64,000 nt of DNA from Annulohypoxylon bovei var. microspora (taxonomy: Eukaryota; Ascomycota; Sordariomycetes; Xylariales; Hypoxylaceae). The position numbers and the translations under genes were made by a program. The DNA is taken from NCBI GenBank assembly GCA_022836615.1, contig MU405341.1, forward strand, positions 1-64,000, written 5' to 3'. The first letter of the stretch is position 1. The number at the start of each line of letters is the position of its first letter. A model generated the notes under the pieces. The model ran no database searches. It was not told the origin of the DNA and was given only the letters and a program-made list of their open reading frames with translations. Of this stretch, positions 46,372-58,440 are shown in pieces.

Positions 46372-49300
46372 ATGTCCGAACTACAGGCCCCGGATCCGGG
46401 AAAGCCTCTCGCGGAGTCCCAGGTACTGGAAAAAGTCCGCAGCCAATTTCCTACCTGGGCGACTGCAACCCAGTCTCGTGGAGCCGCCGCTACTAACGGC
46501 AATGGACATTCCGAGTTCATTCTAGCATCTAATTGGATGCTACGCCCGGAAGGTCTTGGAGAATTGTCGGAAGGACTCAAGGATATTGAGGTAATAATCT
46601 GTTCCAAATCGATCGCGACGCGGCCTTTTTTCTTCTACTACCCAGGGAGTTCACACTTTCTTTATTGTGCTAACCTAGTCACAGGGAGTCCAGGTCACAT
46701 ACGAGGCAGAATTCTCCTCACTCAAGATTAGATGCTCTTCTGAGGAAGAGCAAGCTATTATGGCAAAATGCCAATCTTTAATGGACAAGATTGTCCAAGG
46801 GGAGCTCGATGGAGGATTGGTATGTATCGTCTCAATATTATACTTGAAATAATGTCTAACTAGCTCATAGGCTGTGTCCAACAAAGTCATTGCCCCCAAA
46901 CAGTGGCATGTCGATGCCAATGATGCCTCTAAGAATGACAAGAAGAAGTCTGTGATGGCGTTAGCCCCCTCAGATATTCGAGGTTCTGTGTGCCGAACGG
47001 CATGGATTGTGCCAGACAATCTGGTGCAGAAGGGCGTGGGAATGCCGAAACTGGTGTCCAGCAAAGCCTTTGCTATGCTACAACGTCTCACGGGCTGTAC
47101 GATGATGATGAGCAGCGACGGCCTCTCTGTTTACATTGGGGCCGAGTCAGAAGACAAGCTGTCTATGGTCGAGCGTAAACTTACTACGTTAGCCAAGTAC
47201 GCTGTAAGTTTCATCATATTTTACTTAGTTATGTAAATGGAAATAATCTAACTTTTCTCAGTCAATCCCGTCGGAAGCTGACATACGATGCGAAAGTTTC
47301 ATCTATGCGGAGGATCAGCAAGACGCGCTGGCTAAGTTCACCTACTTGGCGCATGGAATGGGACCAATTCTAAGAACTTTCTTCCTGGATCGCAAGAAAT
47401 ACCTTCCGGTCAATGGAAAACCAGCTTATGGAAGACTGTTCGAGAATGGTGTTGTTCTGACCTTATCAAGTGATGATCTGACACCAACTCCGAATGGAGT
47501 AGGTATCACTCCAGCGACACCTTTCAGCGACAGGAACGGCGCCTACATTGCCTTCTCGTCAGGTTGGCGCTACAGGCCTAAACAGGCATCCCTTGAATTG
47601 AGATCTGGCGATATGGCCCCATCCGTTCCATTTGACCCTAACACACGAGTTACCTCCTGGATCACCAAGTTGCCTAAGCCGGAGCTTATGTTACCTCATG
47701 GTGACGAAAAGAATATCGCAGGCCCGGGCTCCAGTGCTAACAACGGTTATTCTAAAGGTGTTAGTATCAACGACGACGAGCCCAATCTGACACAAAAAGG
47801 AATCTATGAGCAAAAAAGCCAGCTTCTTCCTCGTCAAATCAACCAAATTCGCCCGACTCTGCCAACGTCGAGTCAGGAGAAGACCATGCCACAGCCCGCA
47901 CAAGCGGATATGCATGAGCAACAGAGTCAGCCACTTGCTCGTCAGATCAAGCAAGCTCCCCTCACTCTACCCAAGTCAAGCCAAGGTGGGCTTCAGAAGA
48001 CTACGCCGCAACCGGCGCAGGAGGGCATGCCTAAGCAACAGAAGCCGAACGTTTCCCAGAACGGCCATGCAACGAATACTAGGGGCAAAAGAGGAAACCA
48101 TGGACAGAAGCGGGGTGACGGAAAGCATAATGGCCGTCAGGAAGGCCAGCGTAAGCGTGGCAACCGTGGACGACGCCCTTACCAGCAACGCCCCTATGGA
48201 CGACAGCGCCCCACTGAGCAGCCGCGCATTAATTCGAACGGCGGCACAAGTCATGTAGCAGATCAGACGCCTGCGCGCTTCTCGCATTTTCCTCAACGTG
48301 ATTCTCAGAACCAAACTGACAACACTGTTGAAGCTGGTCACAAGAAGTCTGATTCGGCTCGTTATGTCCCACCCCATCTTAGATACTTGAACCCTGGTGG
48401 TCAGACGGGTGCAAATGGGCAAGCATCTCAAGATACCCCGGGAGCGCGCGAAGGACGTCTCATAGATTTGGACTCTGATGAATCAGACCACGAGCAGAGA
48501 TTGGAGAAACTCAAGATCTCCGTTGACAAGATGACAGAGGAGACTCAAGTCCAAACTGGAGAGACTCGCTCTTTACCCACTCAGTCTACGACAGTGTCCG
48601 CTGACCCCTTCGCTGATGCCTGGAGCTCGCACCGTATACTACCAGGTAATAACCAAGCCCGAGGTAGTCAGGCTGGTGGTAGCCAAGCTCATGGCAGCCA
48701 AACCCGAGTCGTACACAGTACCATGAGACAACAGGCAGGTGCTCCGACCGTTCGGAAATATGGTTTATCGCTAGGCAACGGATCTGTACGTGAGGATCCG
48801 GATCCTCAGATGATTGAAGCCATGAGCCAGAAAATTGTCCGTATGATGAGCTCCTTAGAAGTGTTTTCAGGAGAAGTGTCTCTAAGAGCCGATATCGGGC
48901 GACTCTGCCTCACGGGGATCAACGGAAGTTATGTACGTGCACAAAGCCAGGGTCAGCCGCTACAGGATATCAAGGAGGCCCTGGACAAGCACTATATCAA
49001 CACTGAAGATGTTATGTTTACGAACATTCTTACCGCAGAGGGAGCCGATGCGAACTATATTGCATTCATGAACAACAGTTTCGGAACGAGGATGTGGTCT
49101 GGTGATACTCGCCGCACAGTCTACAATATCTTCTGCTCTGCTCTGACCAAGGACTCGAAGTTATGCAAATTCGTCATTGAGGTTAACGGGGGCGATTTCA
49201 CCTATCGAGTTGACCAGTCTTCTAGCGACTCGTGTTCTCTCTTTGTACACTGTCCCAAGAGGTCGTGGGATTTCCAAGTCGCTCTTGCCAAGTCTCAGGA

Positions 49301-49984
49301 CTTGGGTGAGGACTATAATAACTTTGCGAAAGATCTCATTGACAGCATGCGTATCACGTAAGTAAAATGCCACCACGATCCTAAATATTTACCATATATT
49401 GACTAACATCGCGTGACAGGCCTCAACCTAACGGAATACCCACCTTGGAGCTTACCATCAAGAGAGCATTTGGGGTTGAGCTATTGTATGTACGAACCCG
49501 CAACATTGCATCGTACGTACGTAAACTAGGCGCCGATTCTGCTACCAGCAGCGTTGGAACTGAGGATAACACCACATCCACCATGATGGAGATCCGCGAG
49601 GTTCATGACATGGCACCGACAGGTATCACCGAGACTACAGACAAGGTTACTGCTCTATTCCAACAGCGTCCCGTATCCGAGCAACTTGGCCATCTAGGAA
49701 CCTGGTATGAAGTTTCAATGCAGTCAAAGACTGTCAATAAGGCACTTCAACAGAACCGCGACCTTGAACTGGGAGAGGAAGTTGATTGGTCGCCTGAGAA
49801 GCTTCAGGAATCTGGAGCATTTGACGAATTGATCCGTTCTACGATCGAAGTAGTCAAGAACATTGATGGAGTAGGTTACTGGGGAGACAACTACCAGGAC
49901 GCAATGATCCACGGCATGCCCCCTACCGGTTCTACGACACATTCCCATGTTAGTGGCACTATAGCCGCTAAACCTCTATGGTAA
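46372..49984 (+). CDS. Large unrecognised fungal protein with basic RNA-binding-like segment
   Basis: Five exons: 46372-46590, 46685-46819, 46871-47203, 47262-49357 and 49420-49984; introns 94, 51, 58 and 62 nt; sum 3348 nt, 1115 aa. All junctions keep frame and have good branch points. The N-terminal 350 residues look globular (SNWMLRPEGLGELSEGLKDIE, SVCRTAWIVPDNLVQKGVGMPK, TYLAHGMGPILRTFFLDRKKYLP). The middle (about 400-700) is disordered, with two Gln/Pro repeats (EQQSQPLARQIKQAPLTLP and a near copy) and a basic GNHGQKRGDGKHNGRQ and KRGNRGRRPYQQRPYGRQ tract that resembles RGG-type RNA-binding regions. The C-terminal 350 residues are again globular (GNGSVREDPDPQMIEAM...). No known domain was recognised. 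An RNA-related role is suggested only by the basic tract. Confidence 0.85.
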
Positions 49985-50964
49985 TCCTCAGAAGTTCCGG
50001 TCATAGTACCTATATTCTTCATCCTTGGAAGGTCTTATACTATAGCAATCGAAGCTATAAGTAAGAGCGGCGTATAGGGGTTGAGGAGTCATTTCATCGG
50101 TCCTGTTTCCTTTTCTCCATCAGGGTTGCACTATAGCCGAGTCAGGTAGTTGACATGTTGGGCTATGCTTTTCTACTTTCTTGCTTCTTGCCGTAACAAG
50201 AGCATTTCGCGGGTATTCGAGCAAGACTACGGATAGTCAGGTAGCTTACATGACAATGGTAATGGCTGTTATATGAAACTAAAGTGTTATGTGCTGTTAA
50301 ATTTCGTAGGTTCTACAGGCTGCGTAGGGTGGACAATTAGTGCGCGATTAGATCAGCAACCAATCGGTACTGTATTAGCCTTCGTTAAGCTAAGCCTCAG
50401 GCCTAATAGTGATTTTTTATGCTAAAATCTAGTGGTTAACCGCTATAATCCAGGGCACCCAGCCACTCAAGACTCGTAAGATACCTCTGAGTAGGTAACC
50501 TTGTAGGTAGGTAGTAATGAATCCTGGTTCCTCGCGTTGTAAATAGTCATTTAAAGACGTAGCACCGTGATAACTACCTAAGTAGACAATAAACCGAAAC
50601 ACTAATTCGACATCGACTAACTAGAAGATGTTTGCATTTCTAATGGGTATTCTATCGTAGCAGCGATGTATGCGCACACACATACACACATACAATGTGG
50701 TGGTGCGTACGCAAGCAAGGCATATCATCATCCTCGAATCTCGAACGGAACCCCGTCAATCCCCAATCCCCTTCTCCTCTAGCATAGTCTGACTAGTCAA
50801 CAAGCTCACCAACGAATATTCAACCACCCCTCCTTCTCCCCATCCCTCTTCGTCCCCCCATCCTTCCCCTGCCTCCTCTCCTTACTCTCACCGTCACCCT
50901 CTCCCCCAAGCACCCCTCGTACCCTCGTAACAACACTCCGAGTCCGTCTCTGGCGCCCGCCCGC
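49985..50964. terminator. Convergent intergenic region
   Basis: 980 nt between the 3' ends of the preceding gene and verprolin. Pyrimidine-rich between 50750 and 50950 on the plus strand. A short CACACA/ACACAT repeat lies at about 50672-50693. No ORF supported. Confidence 0.45.
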
Positions 50965-52447
50965 CTAGAGCGCGCCCAGGTCGAGGGGAACGCTGCTGCC
51001 GCGGCCGGCCCGGTACTTGCGGGATCCGCCGTGGAAGTGGCGGGGCTTGGGGAGCTCGGCCTCGTCCTTGAAGCGCCAGCGGCTGTCCTGGACGATGTAG
51101 CGCTCCCGGGGCTCGCGCGGGCTAGTCAAGCCGCTGCCCGTCGGCGTCGGGCTCGGGCTCTTGCTGCTACCGTTCGGTGCAAGCGTGTACGAACTCGGGT
51201 CCAGCATCGAGCGTAGGGTTGAGCCGGCGCGTTGGCGGTTAGATGGCGGGTCTCTAGGCGCTGGGGGTGGCGAGGGCGCGGACGCGGGAGGGGGTGGGGG
51301 TGGCATGGATGTTGGTGACGAGCGGCCGCCGGTTGCGGTTGCGCGCATGGCGGCTTGGAGAGCAATGTTTGGCGACGGGGCGTTCGAAGGTGCTGCTGAG
51401 GGCGGTGGAGGTGGAGGTTGTGAGCGCGCGGGTGCGGCAGGTGGTCTGGGAGCCGCGGCCGGGGGCGGAGGCGGCGCTAAGGGCACGGAGGGTGCAGATA
51501 CTGGTGGCGGGGGTGGTAGCGCCGGCGCGGATGACGGTGGTGGAGGTGGAGGCGCTGGAGGGGCGGGTGCTGACGCTGGGGGAGCCGGCGGTGCATGCGA
51601 GCCGGGTAAAGGGGGAGGATGAGGAGGGTGAGACGATAAACTCATAGGCTTCCTGGAGCCAGGAGGTGGAGGTGGTTTCTTCCCGATCGGTGGTGGGGGC
51701 CCTTTCGAAAACGACAAGGATGCGGATGAGATTGGTCGTGGAACATCGCTGATTGTCTTTCTTAGAGTTGCTATGGAAGCGTGAGTGCCCAGTGTTGGGA
51801 GCGAGGGCACTGCACGTCCTGGCAAAGCGGGTACGGCCGGAGCTGATCCGATGGGAGGTCTCGGTATCGACGGTGGCTTTGGAGTGGGTGATGACTCGGA
51901 GTCGGATAGGTAAGATGAGCTTTGGATTGCTATGTGAATGGTTAGTAATCTATATCCCTAAACCCGGTAGACCAGCTAGCTTACCCCCAGTATCTACACC
52001 TCCACCACGTTTCTTCAACTTCGGCATGCCGCCCGCGAACAAGCCTGCCAGCTGGGGAGCCGGCTCTGTTGATGCCCCACTATCACGGCCTACAAAATCG
52101 CTATTGCTTCTTGCCCTATTCCCCGCTGGGATTCCTGGGACTGGTGGTGCTAGACCACTCGGAATCGCAGGAGCCCTACCTAGACCCGGAACAGGGGGTG
52201 CTCCTCCCGTGGGAGGCCCTCCTCCGCCTCCCCCTGATGAACCTGCTACTATGGGTGCGGATCGATCGTTCGTAACGGCCTTCCTTAGAGTTCTGCCCTT
52301 CGCAATGTCGCCAAGCAAGGCACCTCGACCAGTACCCGACGCCGGTGGTCGTGACGGTATTCCACCGGGGGGTGGAGGAGGAGGCGGTGGCGGTCCTCCC
52401 ATGCCCATGCCCGGGAGCGGCGGCGGGGGAGGTGGTGGTGGAGGCAT
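50965..52447 (-). CDS. vrp1: Verprolin (WIP homologue)
   Basis: Two exons, 51985-52447 and 50965-51929, intron 55 nt with an ACTAAC branch point; 475 aa. The protein starts with runs of proline, followed by a WH2 actin-binding motif (RGALLGDIAKGRTLRKAV, residues 41-58 and beyond), then a long Pro/Ala/Ser-rich part with many PPPPP stretches for SH3 and profilin partners, and at the C-terminus RWRFKDEAELPKPRHF, the WASP-binding segment of this family. Verprolin links WASP (Las17) to actin patches and endocytosis. The proline codons make the plus strand glycine-rich and produce a spurious 153-codon ORF opposite. The gene diverges from a mitochondrial protein gene. Confidence 0.93.
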
Positions 52448-53098
52448 TTTGGAGAATAAGCTCCGGTTCTCTTAGAGTGCTGGTACTCTTAGTCTCTTAG
52501 ATAGGGTATAAAAGCGTCGAGTCGATGAAGGCTGGCAAAAGTTAGGAAGATAGCCTGGTTGGCCGTCACCATACGTGGGTATACAATTGTAAGATGATAT
52601 GGCAAAACCGTACAAATTTCTCGAATAAAACAAAGCGATAAAGCGATATATATGTACTTTCTGGCTACAATGGTATCTTGGTACAAGGAGAATACGGTCG
52701 TAACGACACGCGATGCAATTCAATGGCAGAATAGCAGACAGACTGGTGCCTTATCGATGAACGGTTTAGGAGGCAGAAGGTTAAGCAGGTGAATCAATTT
52801 ATGGGGCGATGTTGGCGGAATTGTTGGTCATAAGCTTTTCAGCCGCCCGCTGTCGTCACATTGTGGCGCAGATTGCCCCGCCGTACCTGTACCCAGTACC
52901 CGCCGGAAGTTTATCGATAGGGGTAGAACGGTTTCTGTTAAAACCACTTCGTAATTGTAATGCAACAGTACCGATCCAATGAGAATGGATTTTATTAATT
53001 AGCAAGTCTTAATCGAACCTCTCTTCGCAACATCATCACCCATTGGACCTTGTCACAAGCTTAATCGCCGAATATAAAATCTAGTGATTATAGCAACG
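52448..53098. promoter_or_regulatory. Divergent promoter, verprolin / mitochondrial protein
   Basis: 650-nt shared upstream region. AT-leaning; no ORF of note. Confidence 0.4.
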
Positions 53099-54433
53099 AT
53101 GCCTCGTCCGGTGACCGTCCCGCGAGCGCGGTCTGTATGCCAGATCTGCGACTCGATCGCTGGCCGTCGCTTTCACTCTACAAAACCCGCATTACGAACT
53201 CCCAATACCACAAGACCTCGAACTCGAATAGAAACGAGTATCTTGAAGGCGAATGTATTCCAGAAGCGCCCACTAGTCTCGGGAATATTACCGACTGGGA
53301 ATACTACTTCTAGTTCCTCAGAACCTCACGATACTCCGGGTGAAGATGATAATACGATTAGACCAACGCCCAAGAAAGCGAGAGAGGAGCTGTCATCTGT
53401 CACTAATATGATGACCTATATTGAAAGAAGCAAATCAAAGGTTCTCACAAATCGACGTATACCATCAGAAGCCGATGTGAACGCAGCTCTCCAGGCATGT
53501 TGGGTAGTGGCTGATTATATTATGGATGACACTGTACAACCACAAATTACTCATATGGTGAATGAGCTTGATTCGACTGCCTCGGAACTTCTTTCGTTAG
53601 ATAAAACTTCCAATTCTCGCTCTTCCAAGTCGTCAGAGACCCCCAGTATCAGCATGACTGCCCAGGTTAAACAGATCATTGACATAATATCGCATACCGC
53701 CTATGCGGTAATGTCTCATCCGCCTGTCTTCATCACGCCAGAGCTTCTTAAGAAATATGTAAAAGTTCAAGCCCGTCTAGGGAAACCGGAAACACTCCCT
53801 CAGGTCTTACAGATGTATGCGTGGAAACCTATGGCCCGCGAGTCCAGAGGATCGATTAGCTACACAAAGCAGAATCCGAATAAGGTTGCAAACGCCATCG
53901 AACCAGAAGTGATTGAAAGAGCTCTGGACACCGCGATCGAAACTAAGAATCTGGATGCAGCAGTTGGTATTATCGAAAATGGCTATGCCACTAAAGCCTT
54001 TATTCGAAATAAACTCTTGCGCAAAGGCATACTACCAGGGGGGACATTTGCCGCAACACCGGTGGCAGCTTACCTCTTAGCTACGAGTTTCTCTAATATT
54101 CAAAACACCATGGACACCACCTTTGCGACCAATATAGCATTTGCCGGGATTCTAGCCTACGTGGGTTTCACGGGGTCCCTTGGTATGGTCGCTCTGACGA
54201 CGGCAAACGACCAGATGAATCGCGTTACCTGGAATCAGGGAGTGCCTTTGCGGTCGCGTTGGATAAGGGAAGAGGAGAGGGCCGCGCTGGATAAGATCTC
54301 TTGTGCGTGGGGGTTCCAAGAGAAATGGCGCCAAGGCGAAGAGGAAGGGGCGGATTGGGATGCCTTGCGGGAGTATATCAGTCAAAAGGGTATGGTCTTA
54401 GATCGAACCGAGCTAATGGAAGGGATGGAGTAG
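53099..54433 (+). CDS. Probable mitochondrial membrane protein, function unknown
   Basis: Single exon, 444 aa from the ATG at 53099 (the frame is open 15 nt further up but without ATG). The N-terminus MPRPVTVPRARSVCQICDS..RRFHSTKPALR is a typical mitochondrial presequence with a likely cleavage near RRFHS. The body is soluble-looking and helical up to about residue 320, with RIPSEADVNAALQACWVVADYI and HPPVFITPELLKKYVKVQARLGKPETLPQVL resembling helical-repeat organisation proteins. Two hydrophobic segments follow (about residues 315-330 and 340-365, NIAFAGILAYVGFTGSLGMVAL), then a charged tail. Conserved-looking in fungi but no named family could be assigned with confidence. Confidence 0.82.
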   Translation: MPRPVTVPRARSVCQICDSIAGRRFHSTKPALRTPNTTRPRTRIETSILKANVFQKRPLVSGILPTGNTTSSSSEPHDTPGEDDNTIRPTPKKAREELSSVTNMMTYIERSKSKVLTNRRIPSEADVNAALQACWVVADYIMDDTVQPQITHMVNELDSTASELLSLDKTSNSRSSKSSETPSISMTAQVKQIIDIISHTAYAVMSHPPVFITPELLKKYVKVQARLGKPETLPQVLQMYAWKPMARESRGSISYTKQNPNKVANAIEPEVIERALDTAIETKNLDAAVGIIENGYATKAFIRNKLLRKGILPGGTFAATPVAAYLLATSFSNIQNTMDTTFATNIAFAGILAYVGFTGSLGMVALTTANDQMNRVTWNQGVPLRSRWIREEERAALDKISCAWGFQEKWRQGEEEGADWDALREYISQKGMVLDRTELMEGME

Positions 54434-55086
54434 TAGATCTATGGGTTTAATAATCCCCCAAGATCTATCTACATGATGAGTTGTACGAGATGTATACTGA
54501 AGTCTATCACGGAAATCATACTAGACGAGATGACGGTCGTGGTCAAGGGTTGATTTTCGCCAAGAAGTTGATCAACGATGTCGTTTTACTCCACCGGACG
54601 TGAGGAGCCAGAGGTTCCTGTGTACAAACATCGGGAGCCGTCTGAATAAGAAGTCATGATAAGCTTGTTCCTATTAAGTTTGCTTCGGCATTACACTAAC
54701 CATGCGACCCTCCCACACCTAACCTCCTGTCTCGGTTTCGAGTCGAGAATTCACTGGTTTCTCCGACCCAGGCCCTAGGAACCGATGCGCACGGGGTTCC
54801 ACCGATTATTGCGTGCATCGCCAACCTACTTCGCCTCACAGCGATTGTCATGGCGCTTTATAGAGACGCTCTAAACATACTTGGCATTGTCATTATTCTT
54901 TCCAACGTATAGTGAAAAATAATCCTGAGCTCCAGAATGCCCGACGATGGATATCCACTATAGCCCAATGAACGGCTTCTTGGCACCTGAGTCAGGTCAT
55001 CATTATATCAACAGGATCGTCCTTCGTCTGTTGTTGCTACCGATAAATTCTCTCACGCACAGCTACGATTGATCCCCGAAGCAAAA
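54434..55086. other. Intergenic, no gene seen
   Basis: 650-nt spacer between two plus-strand genes; no ORF or repeat of note. Confidence 0.45.
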
Positions 55087-56187
55087 ATGGGTGGACAGTT
55101 TTCGCCCAAAGACCCCCTGAGGTGTTCGCACTACGCCCAGTTTGCGGCTCACCTCGATAGACGCCATTTTGATGGTATCTACTGGACGTTCTTTTTCCTA
55201 GTCGTATTCGTCCTGTTCGTCGCGTCATGGATATACCAATCGTACGTAATGAGCAACCCCAGACACGAAATTTCGATAGATAATTGACAATTTATCACAC
55301 AGGGTGATGAGATACCGGGAAAAACCAGAATACTGCGAAGACACATTTAGGAGGAAGCTCAAAGTTTCACTCGCATGGTGTACGGCGTTATTCCTAATCG
55401 CCGCCATCCTTCTTGTCTTCGAGGTTTTCTCCCTCCTGGCGCTGCAATTCTGCGACGGCGAGGACCTCATGTCGCTCTACTGGTCAACGTGGACTATGCT
55501 CCAGCTCGGTTCCGAGATAGCGATCCTAGGCATTAACCTTGCGCTGTGGCATCAGCTATGCAATGTCCGACAACCGTAAGGTTCCCTATTTTGCTATTTA
55601 CTATTATATGATATCTGTCATACCTACCTCATAAACAAAACGCTAACGGATCCTTCTACCATAGACTCTGGGCCCTCGCTTTAGGTACCCCGGTGCTTGT
55701 CGTTGCGGGGCTTGGCCACCTCATCCACCTCGCTTTCCGGATATTTTACAAGAAGGCCAAGGAGAGCAGACGGGCGAGCAGGGAGGTTAATAGCAATGCT
55801 GTTCGCGAGATGGTAGACGTCTCCACATCTACCTCTTCAGCGTGCGTACTTTCTCAACAGATGCATATGTGTGCTACATTCTTATCCCAGACACTAGTCA
55901 CTAACTGCCGAATCTCCGTTTTAGTCCCAGCATTAAGCCAGAACACAAACACGTCGACCAGACAAGCGCCATCTTGGCTGGACAAACTGTCTGCTTTTCA
56001 ATAGACGTAGGCGACGACGAGCGAGTGAGACGGTGGCCGTCCTTTGTCGGGATGTCGGGCGGCAAAGCCATCGTGCGGTTGACTGCGATACATACCTGAG
56101 TTACGCGTTAAATAGCAAAGCTAGATCTCTTGCAGCGTTTATTGTCCTCGAGGTAATTAGTAATAGATATTGGATCACTCTTCGATG
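55087..56187 (+). CDS. Four-TM membrane protein of unknown function; 3' end uncertain
   Basis: Exons 55087-55241, 55303-55575, 55665-55841 and a last exon from 55925. Introns 61, 89 and 83 nt, all with good ends and exact phase. Membrane segments are visible at about residues 31-50 (IYWTFFFLVVFVLFVASWIY), 72-98, 107-127 and 142-165 (ALGTPVLVVAGLGHLIHLAF); the tail carries KKAKESRRASREV. Resembles small fungal plasma-membrane or ER proteins without assigned role. In the last exon the frame runs through ILAGQTVCFSIDVGDDERVRRWP and on to a TGA near 56187; a one-base shift at about 56040 would give a different plausible tail ending at 56100, and a GTGAGA donor near 56022 could remove the region altogether. 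The end coordinate is therefore provisional. Confidence 0.6.
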
Positions 56188-57378
56188 AACACGGCATTTC
56201 TATACCCCCCAGCTAGTCGGGAACTGCGGCCAAGCGGCCAAGCGGTGTAGCTGTGCCAACCCTCTGTAGGACCCCCAACGTGATAACGGAGGGAGGATAC
56301 CTCACCGCGCTGCGGGCCTTCTTACAAACCGTGTACGCATGGTTGGGGCCCGACACAGGTGGTCGGAACCGCTTATCACAAAGCATGCGTCTGCCACCCT
56401 ATCTAGCCCGGCGGGCAAACGTCTAAGCGGCAAATGAGGTATGCGGCATATATCACATGGGTAAGCCCGCTACCTGGTTAGCTCTAATATCTACAGATTG
56501 CCAAGTAGAGATCACTTTCTCAAAGGGGCGGTAGTTGAGAGCCCGGGTCTCTTGGCCGGCCGAAACCTGCAGATCTGGGTTGGCGAGAGCGGCTCAGCCG
56601 GTACCTATACGAGGCTAAGGCTAGATCTAGGTTCAGAGTTAACATTTCGTGACGAGTCATTCTATCAGCTATGGCTCCTAATGAACTTTTGTTTTAGACA
56701 ATTCGCTTGAGAATTCTAGAGCAAGTAATAGGAGGCATGCTATATTGTAGTTGTTATAAAGTTTTCCTAATAAGATTGTGATAGCCACGAGTAAATTGGA
56801 TTGGAACGGAGAGCGCCAGTAAGATTCTAGCGTAGATCTCTTTTTAAATAATAGGAAATAGCCTCTGCCCAGATAACTAATAATGCAGCTTATAGGAGAA
56901 GACAACTTCCCCGGGTCTTGGGCCGAAAGGTTCTCTTGGATGCTTGCGCGTCACACCGAGTGTGTAGTGGGCAATGATATTCGGATGGGATCCATTGCGG
57001 AGAAACTATTAAGCCTACACATTGGTTGCGCGATAAGACTACGTGATGATCTCATAATGTTAGAAACATCTTCAGGTAACCTGGTGTCTCCATGCTATTT
57101 GGACATAAGATCCGTACGCTATGTTAAGAATCCCGAGAACAAGTTCTTTATAACCAGGAGTAGGGCGATATTTAAACTTGGTAGCCGTCCCTTATGCTGT
57201 TGGTCCTAGATAGCGGAGGGGTTGGGATCGGCGCAGGGATTAAGCTTGCGCTTGCAGATATGCCGGTACTATTGCAGACGTTTCTGGAAAGCTGAACGCT
57301 ATGATACTGTTTGTCCCAAATTCATCCACGAATACGATGAATGAGATAATTGAAAGTTAAGATAGATGACTCGGCCGA
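56188..57378. other. Convergent spacer with possible decayed sequence
   Basis: 1.2 kb between two convergent genes, less AT-rich than other spacers. Open frames at 56498-56710 and 56883-57209 (108 codons, starts MQLIGEDNFPGSWAERFSW) have ordinary composition but no recognisable family. The stretch may contain remnants of a lost gene; evidence is weak. Confidence 0.35.
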
Positions 57379-58440
57379 CTACACGCGACCCGCACGTCCG
57401 ATCTGTAAGATCTCGCCTGTCAATCTCTCGTCACTCCGCAGAACTGGCCAGCTCGCGCCGTCTGGCTTGTATAAGCTCACTTCCAGTTTCGTGCCAAGGA
57501 TCTTATACGTAGACTTCTCTGTGTCGATCTGGCCAAATAGCGGAACGCTAGTCTTATAACGCTTAGGTTGGGCATCACTGGTTGGTAGGTCGAGCGCGAT
57601 TGCTTGAGGCTCGAACTTCACCGTGGCTGTGTCTTTATCGATCTTCTTGAGGAAGAAAGACGCGATTACTGTCGAGGGCGTCTGATAGAAATCATGTCGC
57701 ACTGTCTCGAGTAACTCCTCTCCGTTTTCGGTTGTGGAGGTATATGCCGTCTTGGACTTGCTCTTCTGCTGTCCGGATCCGATGAATAAATGTCTGGGTG
57801 AAGTTTTACACCCTTCAAGTTTCATGAACTGGTCGAATTCTAGTACCCGTCGCTTGCAACAGCTATATCCTTTGCTACCTTCGTGGAAGATAGGGGCACC
57901 TGGATGATGAACGCATTTCTCGTCTTCTGGTCGATCTTGGCCCTTCTTATAGGCTATGTTACAGCCTTTCCGTCGGCAAGCTTTCCCATCTGGGATCTCT
58001 AGAGCCGGGTCGTCATCTTCGGATTCCGGTGGAGGTGGGGGCGCAGTAGGAGCTGGTTGGGGAGTTAAAGGTGCGCGGGTGGGTGCTGACACTGCTTCGG
58101 CAAGTTTCGTTGCGAGAGATTGTGACGTAGAATCGATAACCTCGGGCGCTTTCTTCTCGATCTCGGGAGGTAAGTCTGTTGTACTGTGCTTACCCTCTGT
58201 ACAAGGTGGGATCTCGAGGAACTCGTCAAAGGTCAGGACCCTTGGTTTGCAGCACTTCCAGCCTTAGACATAGCAAGTGACTCGTTAGACAATGTCTTGG
58301 TATTTAATTCTAGTAAAATAATTGGATCACACACCTTTCTGCCCCTCATGGAAGACTGGAGGACCTGGATGGTAAACACAGACCTCGTCCGGATCGGTGT
58401 AAACTTTGCCGCAACCTTTGTGAACACATTTCTGGGCCAT
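57379..58440 (-). CDS. CHORD and CS domain protein (Hsp90 co-chaperone type)
   Basis: Two exons, 58335-58440 and 57379-58262, intron 72 nt, 329 aa. The N-terminus CVHKGCGKVYTDPDEVCVYHPG, continued after the intron by GWKCCKPRVLTFDEFLEIPPC, is a full CHORD zinc domain; a second copy follows a Pro-rich linker (CRRKGCNIAYKK ... CVHHPGAPIFHEGSKGYSCC ... EFDQFMKLEGC, about residues 128-190). The C-terminal third (about 215-325) is a CS domain with HDFYQTPSTVIASFFLKK and VPLFGQIDTEKSTYKILGTKLEVSLYK. The order CHORD-CHORD-CS is that of animal CHORDC1/Morgana; plant RAR1 lacks CS. These proteins bind Hsp90. Usual length; all zinc ligands are present. It diverges from a glutaredoxin-like gene. Confidence 0.93.

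Noticed and set aside
51161..51622. Glycine-rich plus-strand ORF
   Set aside because: It is the complement of the proline codons of verprolin.
56883..57209. 108-codon ORF in the convergent spacer
   Set aside because: No family resemblance and no supporting neighbour; mentioned only as a possible remnant.
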